A DNA stretch of 32,764 bases, from positions 1 through 32,764 of the forward strand of contig JAFVHN010000112.1 of NCBI GenBank assembly GCA_017474515.1, read 5' to 3'. The position numbers and the translations under genes were made by a program. Positions 1-7,624 of this stretch are shown piece by piece (within the stretch, counting starts at the first letter, position 1; each line of letters begins with the position of its first letter). This stretch comes from Prevotella sp. GTDB taxonomy: Bacteria > Bacteroidota > Bacteroidia > Bacteroidales > Bacteroidaceae. Under the pieces are notes generated by a model. It made no database searches, was not told where the DNA came from, and worked only from the letters and a program-made list of their open reading frames with translations.

Positions 1-307
1 AATCATTGACACCCATTGTCAACTCATTCCACGATGTCACGTTCTTCAAATGAGGTCACTTCCTTGCTCCTTTCCCTTTCGTTAATCAGTCAACCGTTGT
101 ACACTCTTGTCAACTTTTGTCAACCTTGTCCACGAGATGGCAAAATAAAAGCCCTCAAAATTCTCCGCGGTAGAAATGCGTTGCAAAGATAAGCGGATTT
201 TTGAGAACCACCAAAAAGCAAGTCCGAAGTGTTAAAATCTAAAAGTAGTTGATATACAGATATTTACCTCTATATGTTTTTCATTGTTTATAGTTGTTTA
301 GAGGTCT
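1..307. other. Left-edge non-coding DNA
   Basis: No open frame that I can support. The stretch 88-135 carries several spaced copies of GTCAAC/TTGTCAAC, a low-complexity pattern. A minus-strand promoter candidate lies at 184-215 and reads leftwards, so a gene may start near or beyond the left edge; a possible minus-strand ATG is at 14-16, but only five codons are visible. Confidence 0.4.
184..215 (-). promoter_or_regulatory. Bacteroidetes-type promoter reading left
   Basis: On the minus strand TTTG (215-212) is followed after 20 bases by TATCTTTG (191-184), matching the Bacteroidetes -33/-7 pattern. Transcription would start near 177 and run off the left end of the window. No gene is visible downstream within the window. 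Confidence 0.5.
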
Positions 308-318
308 CTAAATACAAC
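293..318 (-). terminator. Hairpin over the stop codon of the BspA-like gene
   Basis: GTTGTTTAGAG (293-303) pairs with CTCTAAATACAAC (306-318) with a small bulge. The stop codon of the BspA-like gene (308-310) lies in the right arm. No clear T-run follows on the minus strand, so termination is uncertain. Confidence 0.3.
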
Positions 319-751
319 CAGAGAAAGCAGACTTGCCGATGGAGGTCACGCTGTTGGGAATAGTGACGGAGGTCAGGCCGCTGCAACCAGAGAAAGCTCC
401 TTCGGGGATCCATTTCACGCAGTTGGGGATGGTGACGGAGGTCAGGCTACTGCAATTATAGAAAGCAGAAGAGCCGATGGAGGTCACGCTGTTGGGGATG
501 GTGACGGAGGTCAGGCCGCTGCAACTACGGAAAGCCTCATCGCCGATGGAGGTCACGCTATAGGTGATTCCTCCATTCACGACAGTTGGGGGGATGTTTA
601 CTGTGCCAGTATATCCTCCACTGGGCATTTTTGTCACTTCCGCCGTTTTTGACGAAGAATTCAGGTTGTAGGAAATACCATCGATTAAAGTGGCAGCCTG
701 CGCGAAGAGGGGCAGGAGGGAGAGGAGGAGAAGGGAGAAATACTTTTTCAT
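308..751 (-). CDS. Short BspA-like leucine-rich repeat protein, probably truncated
   Basis: The 147-residue product starts with a signal peptide (about residues 1-20, hydrophobic [10 protein letters not shown] then AQA). From about residue 65 it has 23-residue LRR_5/BspA repeats of the form [17 protein letters not shown]: three full units and a fourth that breaks off after SAFSGC, where an Ile and a stop codon follow. BspA proteins usually run to many hundreds of residues and are surface proteins involved in adhesion. Here the repeats stop mid-unit, the 3' end falls in a hairpin, and no LRR coding remains beyond it. I infer a deletion between repeats or a decayed gene; a functional short form cannot be excluded. 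The near-identical repeat units (69-base period) would favour recombination. No strong promoter is seen upstream. Confidence 0.75.
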   Translation of the reverse strand: MKKYFSLLLLSLLPLFAQAATLIDGISYNLNSSSKTAEVTKMPSGGYTGTVNIPPTVVNGGITYSVTSIGDEAFRSCSGLTSVTIPNSVTSIGSSAFYNCSSLTSVTIPNCVKWIPEGAFSGCSGLTSVTIPNSVTSIGKSAFSGCI

Positions 752-862
752 AATTTATGGGTGTTTGCGGGTGATTTATTGTTGTTTACGTTGTTTACAG
801 GCGAAAAGTTGATGGTAAAACGAGTTTTGCAAGGTATAAAAGAGAAGGAAGTGCGGATTGTT

Positions 863-941
863 GGGACGTGATGTATCGCGTCCGCCAACGCATACCGCTT
901 TTATACATTTCTTTGCTTGCGGACGTGATACATCACGTCCC
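863..941. repeat. REP-like pair of palindromes
   Basis: The 22-base arm at 863-884 (begins GGGACGTGATG) and the arm at 920-941 (ends ATCACGTCCC) are reverse complements with one mismatch, separated by 35 bases. Each arm is itself palindromic: GGACGTGAT-AC-ATCACGTCC at 921-940. A palindrome within an inverted pair is the layout of REP/BIME elements. No RAYT transposase is in the window. Confidence 0.6.
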
Positions 942-1264
942 TACATCCGGCGAGATTCTTCATTTTCAAATTGAGAAATTTGCGAAACATGAGTTAGTGT
1001 TTGTTGTTTATGCGCCCCGTTATAGTGGCGGCGGACGCGACATGGCACGGTCAAACGACCGGCGGAAAAGAGGGACTTGGATTATCGGTTACAAAAGTAC
1101 GAAGATTTTTCTTTCAAAGCAAGTTTTCCCGCGTTTTTTTTTATTTGAAAGAGAAGGAATACCGAAGTTGGGTCGTGTGCTTTGTTTACAAAAGGAGAAT
1201 TGGTGTTTATGCGCTCCTGTATCGTGGCAGCCGCCTGCTTTGTCATTTTTCATTTTTCATTTAT

Positions 1265-1340
1265 CATTTAGCGCAGCGCTTTTCATTTGTCATTTAGCGT
1301 AGCACTTTTCATTTGGCGTAGCGCCTCACGCTCATTTTGT
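1265..1340 (+). repeat. Imperfect 26-base tandem repeats
   Basis: CATTTAGCGCAGCGCTTTTC (from 1265) recurs at 1291 as CATTTAGCGTAGCACTTTTC, each followed by ATTTG, and a third degenerate unit (GCGTAGCGCC...) runs from 1316. Each unit holds a small GC palindrome such as AGCGCAGCGCT. Non-coding. Confidence 0.6.
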
Positions 1341-1538
1341 CAAGTTTTTTCATGGTTTTTTGGTTATCGCAGGAGGTTTGACGGCAAATTTCGAGGAGAG
1401 ATTTGGCAAATTGAGGGGAGAGAATTGGCAAATCTCTGCCCGAAATTTGCCGTCAAAACCTGCCCCGTTTACAAACCGCTGAAAATCAATAATTTACAAA
1501 AACGGCGGAAAACGGCCCGTTTTGTCAAATATTTTTAC
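1336..1538 (-). repeat. Dispersed hairpin element, copy A
   Basis: First of three copies of the same element (others at 7424-7624 and 27223-27410). The core, read on the minus strand from 1501 to 1375, is 127 bases and aligns without gaps to the other two. Outer arms TTTGACGGCAAATTTCG (1377-1393) and its exact complement (1441-1457) enclose an inner hairpin built on AGAGATTTG/CAAATCTCT. TTTGTCAA occurs at both ends (1336-1343 and 1521-1528), exactly 185 bases apart, as in copy B. Confidence 0.75.
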
Positions 1539-1874
1539 CTGTTTATATACATGCCGCTATCTACCAAAATAAAGAACTCTGCTTCCGTATATTCTACATT
1601 TCTGACAATGAGTGTCACTTCGTGACAGAAATCTTAAAAATATAGTTGTGTGATTCGTGAAAATTTGATGGATTTCTCGCCGTTGGCGACTAAACACCAA
1701 AGTTTTGTGTATGAAAGCCATACATTGTAAGGGAATGAAACGCGGATTGCAGGGATTCTTTATTTCCAAGTTGCGAAATAAGCACTTTCTTACAAAGCAA
1801 GTATTTACGCGGTTTTTCAAATGGTCTCTATAGAAATAAGGAAACGAGATGGCGACGATTTAAAATAAAAAAAA

Positions 1875-1924
1875 TGGAATCATTTGAATAATTATCTTGG
1901 ACCGATAACATTCAAATGATTCCA
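1875..1924 (-). terminator. Terminator of the oxidoreductase operon
   Basis: TGGAATCATTTGAAT (1875-1889) and ATTCAAATGATTCCA (1910-1924) form a perfect 15-base stem, with an inner TTATC/GATAA stem. On the minus strand the hairpin is followed at once by a run of eight T (1874 downwards), a classic intrinsic terminator placed after the gamma subunit gene. Confidence 0.85.
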
Positions 1925-1975
1925 ATTTCTTTAAAAGATTGAAAGGTCTATTGTTAACCTTTCACATTTACTATT

Positions 1976-2518
1976 TTACATTTTCTCGATGATTTCGCGC
2001 CCTGCCTTGATGGCCTCCATGTTGAGCGGGATGAGGTGGTGATGGCGCTCGGGAAGGGTTTTGAAGAGGGCTTTCTCCACACCCTTGTCGCTGACGACAG
2101 GGGCCACCTGGAGCAGTCCGCCGAGCACTATCATGTTGAACACCTTGGCGTTTTTCATCTCCGCGGCCTTGTCCATGGCATCGATGCGATAGACGGTGAT
2201 GTCCTCGCGTGTGGGGGGATTGATGATGCCGTAGCTGTCGTAGATGAGGATGCCGCCGGGCTTCACCTTCGGCATGAACTTGTCGAGCGATGGCTGGTTG
2301 AGCACGATGGCAATGTCGTAGCGGCTGAGAATGGGCGACGAAATGCGCTCATCGCTGACGATGACGGTGACGTTGGCCGTTCCGCCGCGCTGCTCGGGGC
2401 CGTAGGCGGGCATCCATGTCACTTCCTTGTCTTCCATCAGTCCCGAATAGGCGAGGATTTTTCCCATCGACAACACGCCCTGTCCTCCGAATCCCGATAT
2501 GATGATTTCTTTTGTCAT
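1976..2518 (-). CDS. korC: 2-oxoacid:ferredoxin oxidoreductase, gamma subunit
   Basis: The 180-residue protein begins with the typical gamma-subunit sequence ISGFGGQGVLSMGKILA (residues 7-23) and carries PAYGPEQRGGTANV (about 37-50), a signature of the POR/KOR/VOR gamma family. In the complex this subunit supports coenzyme A-dependent oxidative decarboxylation of a 2-oxoacid with ferredoxin as acceptor. It is the last gene of a four-subunit set in the order delta, alpha, beta, gamma and is followed by a strong terminator. The substrate (2-oxoglutarate, branched-chain 2-oxoacid or another) cannot be settled from sequence alone; the four-gene form with a separate small ferredoxin fits KorDABC or VOR. 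I use kor as a family label. Confidence 0.85.
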   Translation of the reverse strand: MTKEIIISGFGGQGVLSMGKILAYSGLMEDKEVTWMPAYGPEQRGGTANVTVIVSDERISSPILSRYDIAIVLNQPSLDKFMPKVKPGGILIYDSYGIINPPTREDITVYRIDAMDKAAEMKNAKVFNMIVLGGLLQVAPVVSDKGVEKALFKTLPERHHHLIPLNMEAIKAGREIIEKM

Positions 2519-2536
2519 AGCTTTGTTCCTCCTTTT

Positions 2537-3301
2537 TTATTTTGTTGTGTCTTTCAAGTCACCTTGCGGATAATAGGGGAACATGTTCTCCTCCATCCAC
2601 TCGTTGGCTTTCTGCGGTGACATTTTCCATCCGCTGTTGCAGGTTGATGTGAACTCCACGAGGCACGAACCCTTTCCGGCCATGTTTGCCTCGAATGCTT
2701 TCCTGAGCGCTTTCTTGGCTTTGTTGATGTGGCCCACGGTGTCAACGCTCTGTCGGGTGACATAGCAAGTGCCTTCCAGCTGTGCGGCTATTTCAGGCAT
2801 CTTCAGCGGGTATCCGTGAAGTTCGGGCACGCGGCCGTAGGGACATGTGGCCGTTTTCTGGCCAAGCAGAGTGGTCGGTGCCATCTGTCCGCCGGTCATG
2901 CCGTAAATGGCATTGTTGACGAAGACGATGGTGATGTTTTCCCCGCGGTTGAGTGCGTGAATGGTTTCGCAAGTTCCAATGCAGGCCAGGTCGCCGTCGC
3001 CCTGGTAGGTGAACACGAGGCGGTCGGGCCACAGGCGCTTAATGGCGGTGGCGATGGCGGGTGCGCGTCCGTGTGCGGCTTCCTGCCAGTCGATGTCGAT
3101 ATAGTTGTATGCAAACACGGCGCATCCCACTGGCGACACGCCTACGGATTTTTCCTCCATGCCCATGTCTTCAATGACTTCGGCGATGAGCTTGTGTACC
3201 ACGCCATGCGAGCACCCCGGACAGTAGTGCATGGGGGTGTCGTTCATCAACGTCGGTTTTTTGTAAACCAGGTTTTCTGGGCTAATGATATTGTTTTCCA
3301 T
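2537..3301 (-). CDS. korB: 2-oxoacid:ferredoxin oxidoreductase, beta (TPP-binding) subunit
   Basis: The 254-residue protein has CPGCSHG (27-33) and the thiamine diphosphate/Mg motif GDGD (101-104) followed by NNAIYGMTGGQM (129-140), all hallmarks of the catalytic beta subunit. TPP bound here attacks the 2-oxoacid and electrons leave through iron-sulfur clusters to ferredoxin. Its length is usual for KOR/VOR beta subunits. It lies 18 bases upstream of the gamma gene and 4 bases downstream of the alpha gene, so the subunits are almost surely co-translated from one transcript. Confidence 0.9.
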   Translation of the reverse strand: MENNIISPENLVYKKPTLMNDTPMHYCPGCSHGVVHKLIAEVIEDMGMEEKSVGVSPVGCAVFAYNYIDIDWQEAAHGRAPAIATAIKRLWPDRLVFTYQGDGDLACIGTCETIHALNRGENITIVFVNNAIYGMTGGQMAPTTLLGQKTATCPYGRVPELHGYPLKMPEIAAQLEGTCYVTRQSVDTVGHINKAKKALRKAFEANMAGKGSCLVEFTSTCNSGWKMSPQKANEWMEENMFPYYPQGDLKDTTK

Positions 3302-3305
3302 GACG

Positions 3306-4388
3306 TTACATTAATTTTGTTCTTATTGCTTCTACGATTTCCTCGGGTTCGGGAACGATGCCTCCGAGGCGTCCGAAATGCTCTACCGGCACGGCACCGT
3401 TGATGGCCAGTCGCACGTCTTCGACCATCTGTCCGGCATTGATTTCTGCCACGAGCACGCCTTTCTTTCCTTTTGCCAGTTCTGCTATCTGCTTTGAGGG
3501 GAAGGGCCAAACGGTAATGGGACGGAAGAGCCCCAGCTTGAGTCCCTGTTCGCGTGCAATCTCGAGCGCTTTTTCCGAGATGCGTGCTGCCGATCCGAAG
3601 CTCACAATCATGTAGTCGGCATCTTCGCAACCGATGGTTTCATAGCGCACCTCGTTGTCGCGTATCTGCTGATATTTCTCCTGCAGGTGGATGTTGCGCT
3701 TCTCCATAATCTCGGAAGTCAGTTCCAGCGAGGTGATGACGTTACGCTTGCGTGTCTTGGGTTTTCCGGTGGAAGCCCAGGGACATTGCTCGATGACCTC
3801 TTCGTCGGTGCGGCGACGCTTATAGGGCGGGAGCACTATTTTCTCCATCATCTGCCCGATGACGCCGTCGGACAATATCATGGCCGGGTTGCGGTACTTG
3901 AAGGCGAGTTCAAAGGCCAGGTCCACAAAGTCGGCCATCTCCTGCACGGAGTTGGGTGCCAGTGTAATGACGTAGTAGTCGCCGTTTCCTCCGCCTCGTG
4001 TGGCCTGGAAATAGTCGGCCTGCGAGGGCTGAATGGTTCCCAGTCCGGGTCCTCCGCGCTGCACGTTGACGAAGACGCCGGGCAGCTCGGCCCCTGCCAG
4101 ATAGGCGATGCCTTCCTGCATGAGTGCCACGCCCGGGCTTGAGGAAGACGTCATCACCTTCTTTCCGGCTCCGGCCCCGCCATACACCATGTTGATGGCG
4201 GCCACCTCGCTTTCAGCCTGCACCATGACCATGCCCGTGGTTTCCCAGGGCTTCAGCTCGGCAAGCGTTTCAATGACTTCACTCTGGGGTGTGATGGGAT
4301 AGCCAAAGTATCCGTCGCAGCCGCAACGTATGGCGGCGTGGGCAATAGCTTCATTGCCTTTCATCAGGGTTACTTCTCTTTCTGCCAT
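3306..4388 (-). CDS. korA: 2-oxoacid:ferredoxin oxidoreductase, alpha subunit
   Basis: The 360-residue protein shows the alpha-subunit pyrimidine-binding domain with YPITPQSE (30-37) and an AESEVAAINMVYGGAGAG segment (about 78-95), and then a C-terminal domain II with GSAARISEKAL. It pairs with the beta subunit to build the TPP site. Unlike fused gamma-alpha versions, the gamma domain here is encoded by a separate gene at the end of the operon. Only 4 bases separate it from the delta gene upstream and from the beta gene downstream. Confidence 0.9.
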   Translation of the reverse strand: MAEREVTLMKGNEAIAHAAIRCGCDGYFGYPITPQSEVIETLAELKPWETTGMVMVQAESEVAAINMVYGGAGAGKKVMTSSSSPGVALMQEGIAYLAGAELPGVFVNVQRGGPGLGTIQPSQADYFQATRGGGNGDYYVITLAPNSVQEMADFVDLAFELAFKYRNPAMILSDGVIGQMMEKIVLPPYKRRRTDEEVIEQCPWASTGKPKTRKRNVITSLELTSEIMEKRNIHLQEKYQQIRDNEVRYETIGCEDADYMIVSFGSAARISEKALEIAREQGLKLGLFRPITVWPFPSKQIAELAKGKKGVLVAEINAGQMVEDVRLAINGAVPVEHFGRLGGIVPEPEEIVEAIRTKLM

Positions 4389-4392
4389 AGCC

Positions 4393-4626
4393 TTAGTCCT
4401 CCATTCTTTTTTTGTAAACAGTAATACATCCGTCAGGGCATACGATAGCGCAGGAAGCGCACCCGATGCAGTTGTCGGGATTTACGGCTTCCACGTAGGG
4501 ATACCCATGCACGTTCACTTTTTTTGCGGCCAGTGCGATGACGTCCTTAGGACAAGCCACAGCACAGAGCGAGCATCCTTTGCATCGCTCGGTGTTCACC
4601 ACAATGGCGCCTTTGAATTTTGCCAT
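4393..4626 (-). CDS. korD: 2x[4Fe-4S] ferredoxin-like delta subunit of the oxidoreductase
   Basis: A 77-residue protein with two complete cluster motifs, CKGCSLCAVACP and CIGCASCAIVCP, each CxxCxxCxxxCP. This is the delta subunit that takes electrons from the TPP centre and hands them to external ferredoxin. It opens the kor cluster. Upstream (4627-4689) is a 63-base gap with a small hairpin CCCGC-GGTGT-GCGGG (4669-4683) lacking a T-run; I see no convincing promoter in the gap, so transcription from folD is possible. Confidence 0.9.
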   Translation of the reverse strand: MAKFKGAIVVNTERCKGCSLCAVACPKDVIALAAKKVNVHGYPYVEAVNPDNCIGCASCAIVCPDGCITVYKKRMED

Positions 4627-4689
4627 AATATTTTTATTTAGGGTTATTTGAATAGGATTTCCAGTTTACCCGCGGTGTGCGGGCCATAG

Positions 4690-4869
4690 TCAGGGGTTAT
4701 ACATGTCTTTGCAATAGAAATTCAAGATGTCTTCGAGCATCTGGCGGGCGGTGGCGGCGGGTCCGTCGGGGTCGAGTTCCTCGGCCTGCATGTAGTAGCT
4801 GATGGCCTCGCCGTATTTTCCCTGCTTCCTGCTCTCGTTGCCCAGGCGGTAGTATTCGTCGGCCGTCAT
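4690..4869 (-). CDS. Small single-TPR protein
   Basis: A 59-residue protein starting [11 protein letters not shown]. Residues about 5-38 fit one tetratricopeptide repeat ([21 protein letters not shown], with the A/G, Y and D/P positions typical of TPRs). No signal peptide. The ATG overlaps the folD stop codon as ATGA, so it is translationally coupled to folD. Longer in-frame extension upstream is out-of-frame folD sequence and is not credible. Function unknown; a scaffolding or protein-contact role is a guess based on the fold. It sits between folD and the four kor genes. Confidence 0.7.
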   Translation of the reverse strand: MTADEYYRLGNESRKQGKYGEAISYYMQAEELDPDGPAATARQMLEDILNFYCKDMYNP

Positions 4870-5744
4870 TGGTAGTACTCCTTTTTGCCTGCTGCCAGCG
4901 TGTTCTTCATCAGCGAGCAGATGGTCATGGGGCCTACGCCTCCGGGAACAGGCGTGATGAAAGAACACTTGGGAGCCACCTCGTCGAACTTCACGTCGCC
5001 GTTGAGCCTGTAGCCGCTCTTCCGCGTTGCGTCGGGAACGCGGGTGGTTCCCACGTCCACTACCACGGCACCCTCTTTCACCATGTCGGCCGTCACGAAG
5101 TCGGGCTGCCCTATGGCGGCGATGATGATGTCGGCGGCGCGGCATTCGTCCTTCAACGTCTTCGACCTGCTATGGCACACTGTCACGGTGGCGTCGCCAT
5201 ATTGCTTCTGCATCATCAGCTGCGCCATGGGCTTGCCCACGATGTTGGAGCGTCCCAGTATGACGCATTTCTTTCCGCTTGTGGCAATGCCGTAGCGCTT
5301 CAGAAGCGTGAGGATGCCGAGCGGTGTGGCCGAGACGAAGCACGGCAGGCCGATGGCCATCCGGCCCACGTTGACGGGATGGAAGCCGTCAACATCTTTC
5401 CTGTAGTCGATGGCCATGATGACCTTCTGTTCGTCGATATGGCGTGGCAGTGGCAGTTGTACGATGAAGCCGTCCACGTCGTCGCGCCTGTTGAGTTCAT
5501 CCACGCAGGCCAGCAGTTCCTCCTCGGTGACGTCGTCCTCATAGCGTATCAGTGTGCTCTTGAAGCCGCAGGCCTCGCAAGCCAGCACCTTGTTCTTAAC
5601 GTATGTCTCGCTGCCGCCGTCGTGGCCCACCAGCACTGCCGCCAGGTGGGGTTGTCGTCCACCGGCGGCCACTATCTGTGCCACTTCTTCGGCTATTTCT
5701 TTCTTTATCTGTGCGGCTGTTGCCTTGCCGTCAATGATTTGCAT
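4866..5744 (-). CDS. folD: Bifunctional methylenetetrahydrofolate dehydrogenase/cyclohydrolase
   Basis: The 292-residue protein has the FolD signatures in order: YVKNK (48-52, catalytic Lys52), QLPLP, DVDGFHP, the NADP-binding [10 protein letters not shown] (about 178-187) and [10 protein letters not shown] near the C-terminus. It interconverts 5,10-methylene-, 5,10-methenyl- and 10-formyl-tetrahydrofolate in the cytosol, feeding purine and formylmethionine synthesis. Length is normal. It lies 104 bases downstream of ffh on the same strand with no clear promoter between, and overlaps the TPR gene by 4 bases. Confidence 0.95.
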   Translation of the reverse strand: MQIIDGKATAAQIKKEIAEEVAQIVAAGGRQPHLAAVLVGHDGGSETYVKNKVLACEACGFKSTLIRYEDDVTEEELLACVDELNRRDDVDGFIVQLPLPRHIDEQKVIMAIDYRKDVDGFHPVNVGRMAIGLPCFVSATPLGILTLLKRYGIATSGKKCVILGRSNIVGKPMAQLMMQKQYGDATVTVCHSRSKTLKDECRAADIIIAAIGQPDFVTADMVKEGAVVVDVGTTRVPDATRKSGYRLNGDVKFDEVAPKCSFITPVPGGVGPMTICSLMKNTLAAGKKEYYQ

Positions 5745-5848
5745 AATGGCGAATTTTTATTTTTTATGCTTTGTTTTGGGGAGTTCAGGAGTTCAGGCGA
5801 TGGTTTAACCGATTGTCTTAACTCCTTCATCGGGCTGACATTGCTTTG

Positions 5849-7192
5849 TTATTTCCCCATTCTTCCTCTCATGCCTTTCATGGCGCCCATCATGTTTCCC
5901 ATGCCTCCGCCGGTCACCATTCTCATCATTTTTCTTGTCTGGTCAAACTGCTTGATGAAGCGGTTCACCTCCTGAATGTCGGTGCCTGAGCCTTTTGCAA
6001 TGCGGTTGCGGCGGCTTTTGTTCAGCAGGTCGGGGTTGGCCCGCTCCTTGGGAGTCATGCTCTGAATGATGGCCTCAATGCGCTTGAAGGCATCGTCGGG
6101 GATGTCGATGTCCTTCAGCTGTTTGCCTACGCCGGGAATCATTCCCGCCAGGTCTTTCAGGTTGCCCATCTTCTTGATTTGCTGAATCTGGCTGTAATAG
6201 TCGTTGAAGTCGAACTTGTTCTTGGCAATTTTCTTCTCCAGCTTCTTGGCTTCCTCTTCGTCGTAGAGCTGCTGTGCCCTTTCCACGAGGCTCACCACGT
6301 CGCCCATGCCGAGTATGCGGTCGGCCATTCGCGAGGGATGGAACACGTCGATGGCTTCCATTTTCTCGCCCGTTCCTATGAATTTGATGGGCTTGGTCAC
6401 CACGGTGCGAATGCTGAGTGCCGCACCGCCTCGTGTGTCGCCGTCGAGTTTGGTCAGCACCACGCCGTCGAAGTCGAGCCTGTCGTTGAATTCCTTGGCG
6501 GTGTTCACTGCATCCTGGCCCGTCATGGAGTCCACGACGAAGAGCGTTTCCTGCGGCTGAACGGCCTCCTTGAGCGAGGCAATCTCGTTCATCATTTCCT
6601 CGTCGATGGCCAGTCGGCCGGCGGTGTCAACAATCACCACGTCGATGCCCTTGGCCCGGGCTTCGCGAATGGCATTGTTGGCTATCTCCACCACGTTTTT
6701 GTTGCCGTCTTCGCTATATACGGGCACGCCGACACTCTCGGCCACCACTTTCAGCTGCTCGATGGCAGCGGGGCGATAGACGTCGCAGGCCACCAGCATG
6801 GGCTTCTTGTGCTGCTTGGTTTTCAGCATGTTGGCCAGCTTGCCCGAGAATGTGGTCTTACCCGAGCCTTGCAGTCCCGACATGAGGATGATGGCCGGCC
6901 GGCCCTCCACGTTCATCGGCACTGCCTCGCCGCCCATGAGCTCGGCCAGCTCGTCGTGAACAATCTTCACCATCAGCTGTCCGGGCTTGATGGCCGTGAG
7001 CACTTTCATGCCCATGGCTTTTTCTTTAACCTTGTCCGTGAACTGCTTGGCCACCTTGTAGTTAACGTCGGCATCGATAAGCGCACGACGCACGTCCTTT
7101 AACGTTTCGGCAACGTTAATTTCGGTAATTTTTCCCTCTCCTTTTAAGATCTTGAACGACCGTTCAAGTCTGTCGCTTAAATTCTCAAACAT
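5849..7192 (-). CDS. ffh: Signal recognition particle protein Ffh
   Basis: The 447-residue SRP54 homologue has an N domain, then the G domain with GLQGSGKTT (106-114), DVYRPAAIEQL, DTAGRLAIDEEM, TKLDGDTRGG and the closing GTGEKMEAIDVFHP, and a C-terminal M domain with the RNA-binding SRRNRIAKGSG segment and a Met-rich tail (MMRMVTGGGMGNMMGAMKG). With 4.5S RNA it binds signal sequences of nascent chains and docks to FtsY at the membrane. Full length. No SRP RNA gene was found nearby. Confidence 0.97.
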   Translation of the reverse strand: MFENLSDRLERSFKILKGEGKITEINVAETLKDVRRALIDADVNYKVAKQFTDKVKEKAMGMKVLTAIKPGQLMVKIVHDELAELMGGEAVPMNVEGRPAIILMSGLQGSGKTTFSGKLANMLKTKQHKKPMLVACDVYRPAAIEQLKVVAESVGVPVYSEDGNKNVVEIANNAIREARAKGIDVVIVDTAGRLAIDEEMMNEIASLKEAVQPQETLFVVDSMTGQDAVNTAKEFNDRLDFDGVVLTKLDGDTRGGAALSIRTVVTKPIKFIGTGEKMEAIDVFHPSRMADRILGMGDVVSLVERAQQLYDEEEAKKLEKKIAKNKFDFNDYYSQIQQIKKMGNLKDLAGMIPGVGKQLKDIDIPDDAFKRIEAIIQSMTPKERANPDLLNKSRRNRIAKGSGTDIQEVNRFIKQFDQTRKMMRMVTGGGMGNMMGAMKGMRGRMGK

Positions 7193-7236
7193 ACAAATAT
7201 GTAAACGTTAATTATCCTTATCTTTATTTTAACTTG

Positions 7237-7244
7237 CAAATATA
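7237..7244 (-). promoter_or_regulatory. Candidate -7 box for ffh
   Basis: TATATTTG on the minus strand fits TAnnTTTG and lies about 45 bases upstream of the ffh start. No good -33 TTTG is found at the expected distance; instead an 8-base inverted repeat (7251-7278) occupies that place and could be a regulator site. Confidence 0.4.
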
Positions 7245-7423
7245 ATAAAAAAGGTGCACCACACCTAATTTGCACCTTCCTTTTAAACAATTTTAAACAA
7301 TAATCTTTCTTTGCTTGGGATTTTCTTATGTTTTGCGGTGCTGGCGCAGTGTTGCGATGGTATCGCAACAAACGTGACAAAGGGCTTGCGAGGGGGGGGG
7401 GTAACGAGGTTGGGAAATTTTAT

Positions 7424-7624
7424 GAAAAATCTTGACAAATTCAGCGAAATTTCATGGATTTTGTAAGTCGTTGACTTTCAGCAGGTTGAAAATACCGGTT
7501 GGTTTGACCGCATTTTTTGGGGAGAAATCTTGAAGATTTCACCTCTCAATCTTCAAGATTTCTCCTTGAGATTTGCGCCCAAACCCTTTCGGGTATTAAA
7601 AATTTTAAGAAAAATCTTGACAAA
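7424..7624 (+). repeat. Dispersed hairpin element, copy B
   Basis: The core at 7459-7585 is 127 bases and aligns gap-free with copies A and C. Its inner stem is perfect over 18 bases: GGAGAAATCTTGAAGATT (7521-7538) with its exact complement (7548-7565), loop of 9. The outer arms GGTTTGACCGCA (7501-7512) and TGCGCCCAAACC (7574-7585) pair imperfectly. GAAAAATCTTGACAAA flanks the core on both sides (7424-7439 and 7609-7624), 185 bases apart. Confidence 0.75.

Larger units (their letters stand above)
752..1975. other. Long non-coding region rich in repeats
   Basis: Over 1.2 kb without a credible gene. Open frames here (up to about 144 codons) lack recognisable domains, run through inverted repeats and have no ribosome binding context. 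Contents: paired palindromes at 863-941, 26-base tandem repeats at 1265-1340, a copy of the dispersed hairpin element at 1336-1538, a small hairpin TGTCAC-TTC-GTGACA at 1613-1627, and a terminator at 1875-1924. Confidence 0.6.

Noticed and set aside
1-60. Possible BspA-like coding fragment on the minus strand
   Set aside because: A short stretch reads PHLKNVTSWNELTMG, but it is preceded by a stop, lacks the repeat pattern and is too short to support.
868-1302. Plus-strand frame of 144 codons
   Set aside because: Runs through palindromes and tandem repeats, starts inside a palindrome and has no recognisable domain or promoter.
1287-1625. Plus-strand frame of 112 codons
   Set aside because: Covers copy A of the hairpin element; the sequence is explained by the repeat.
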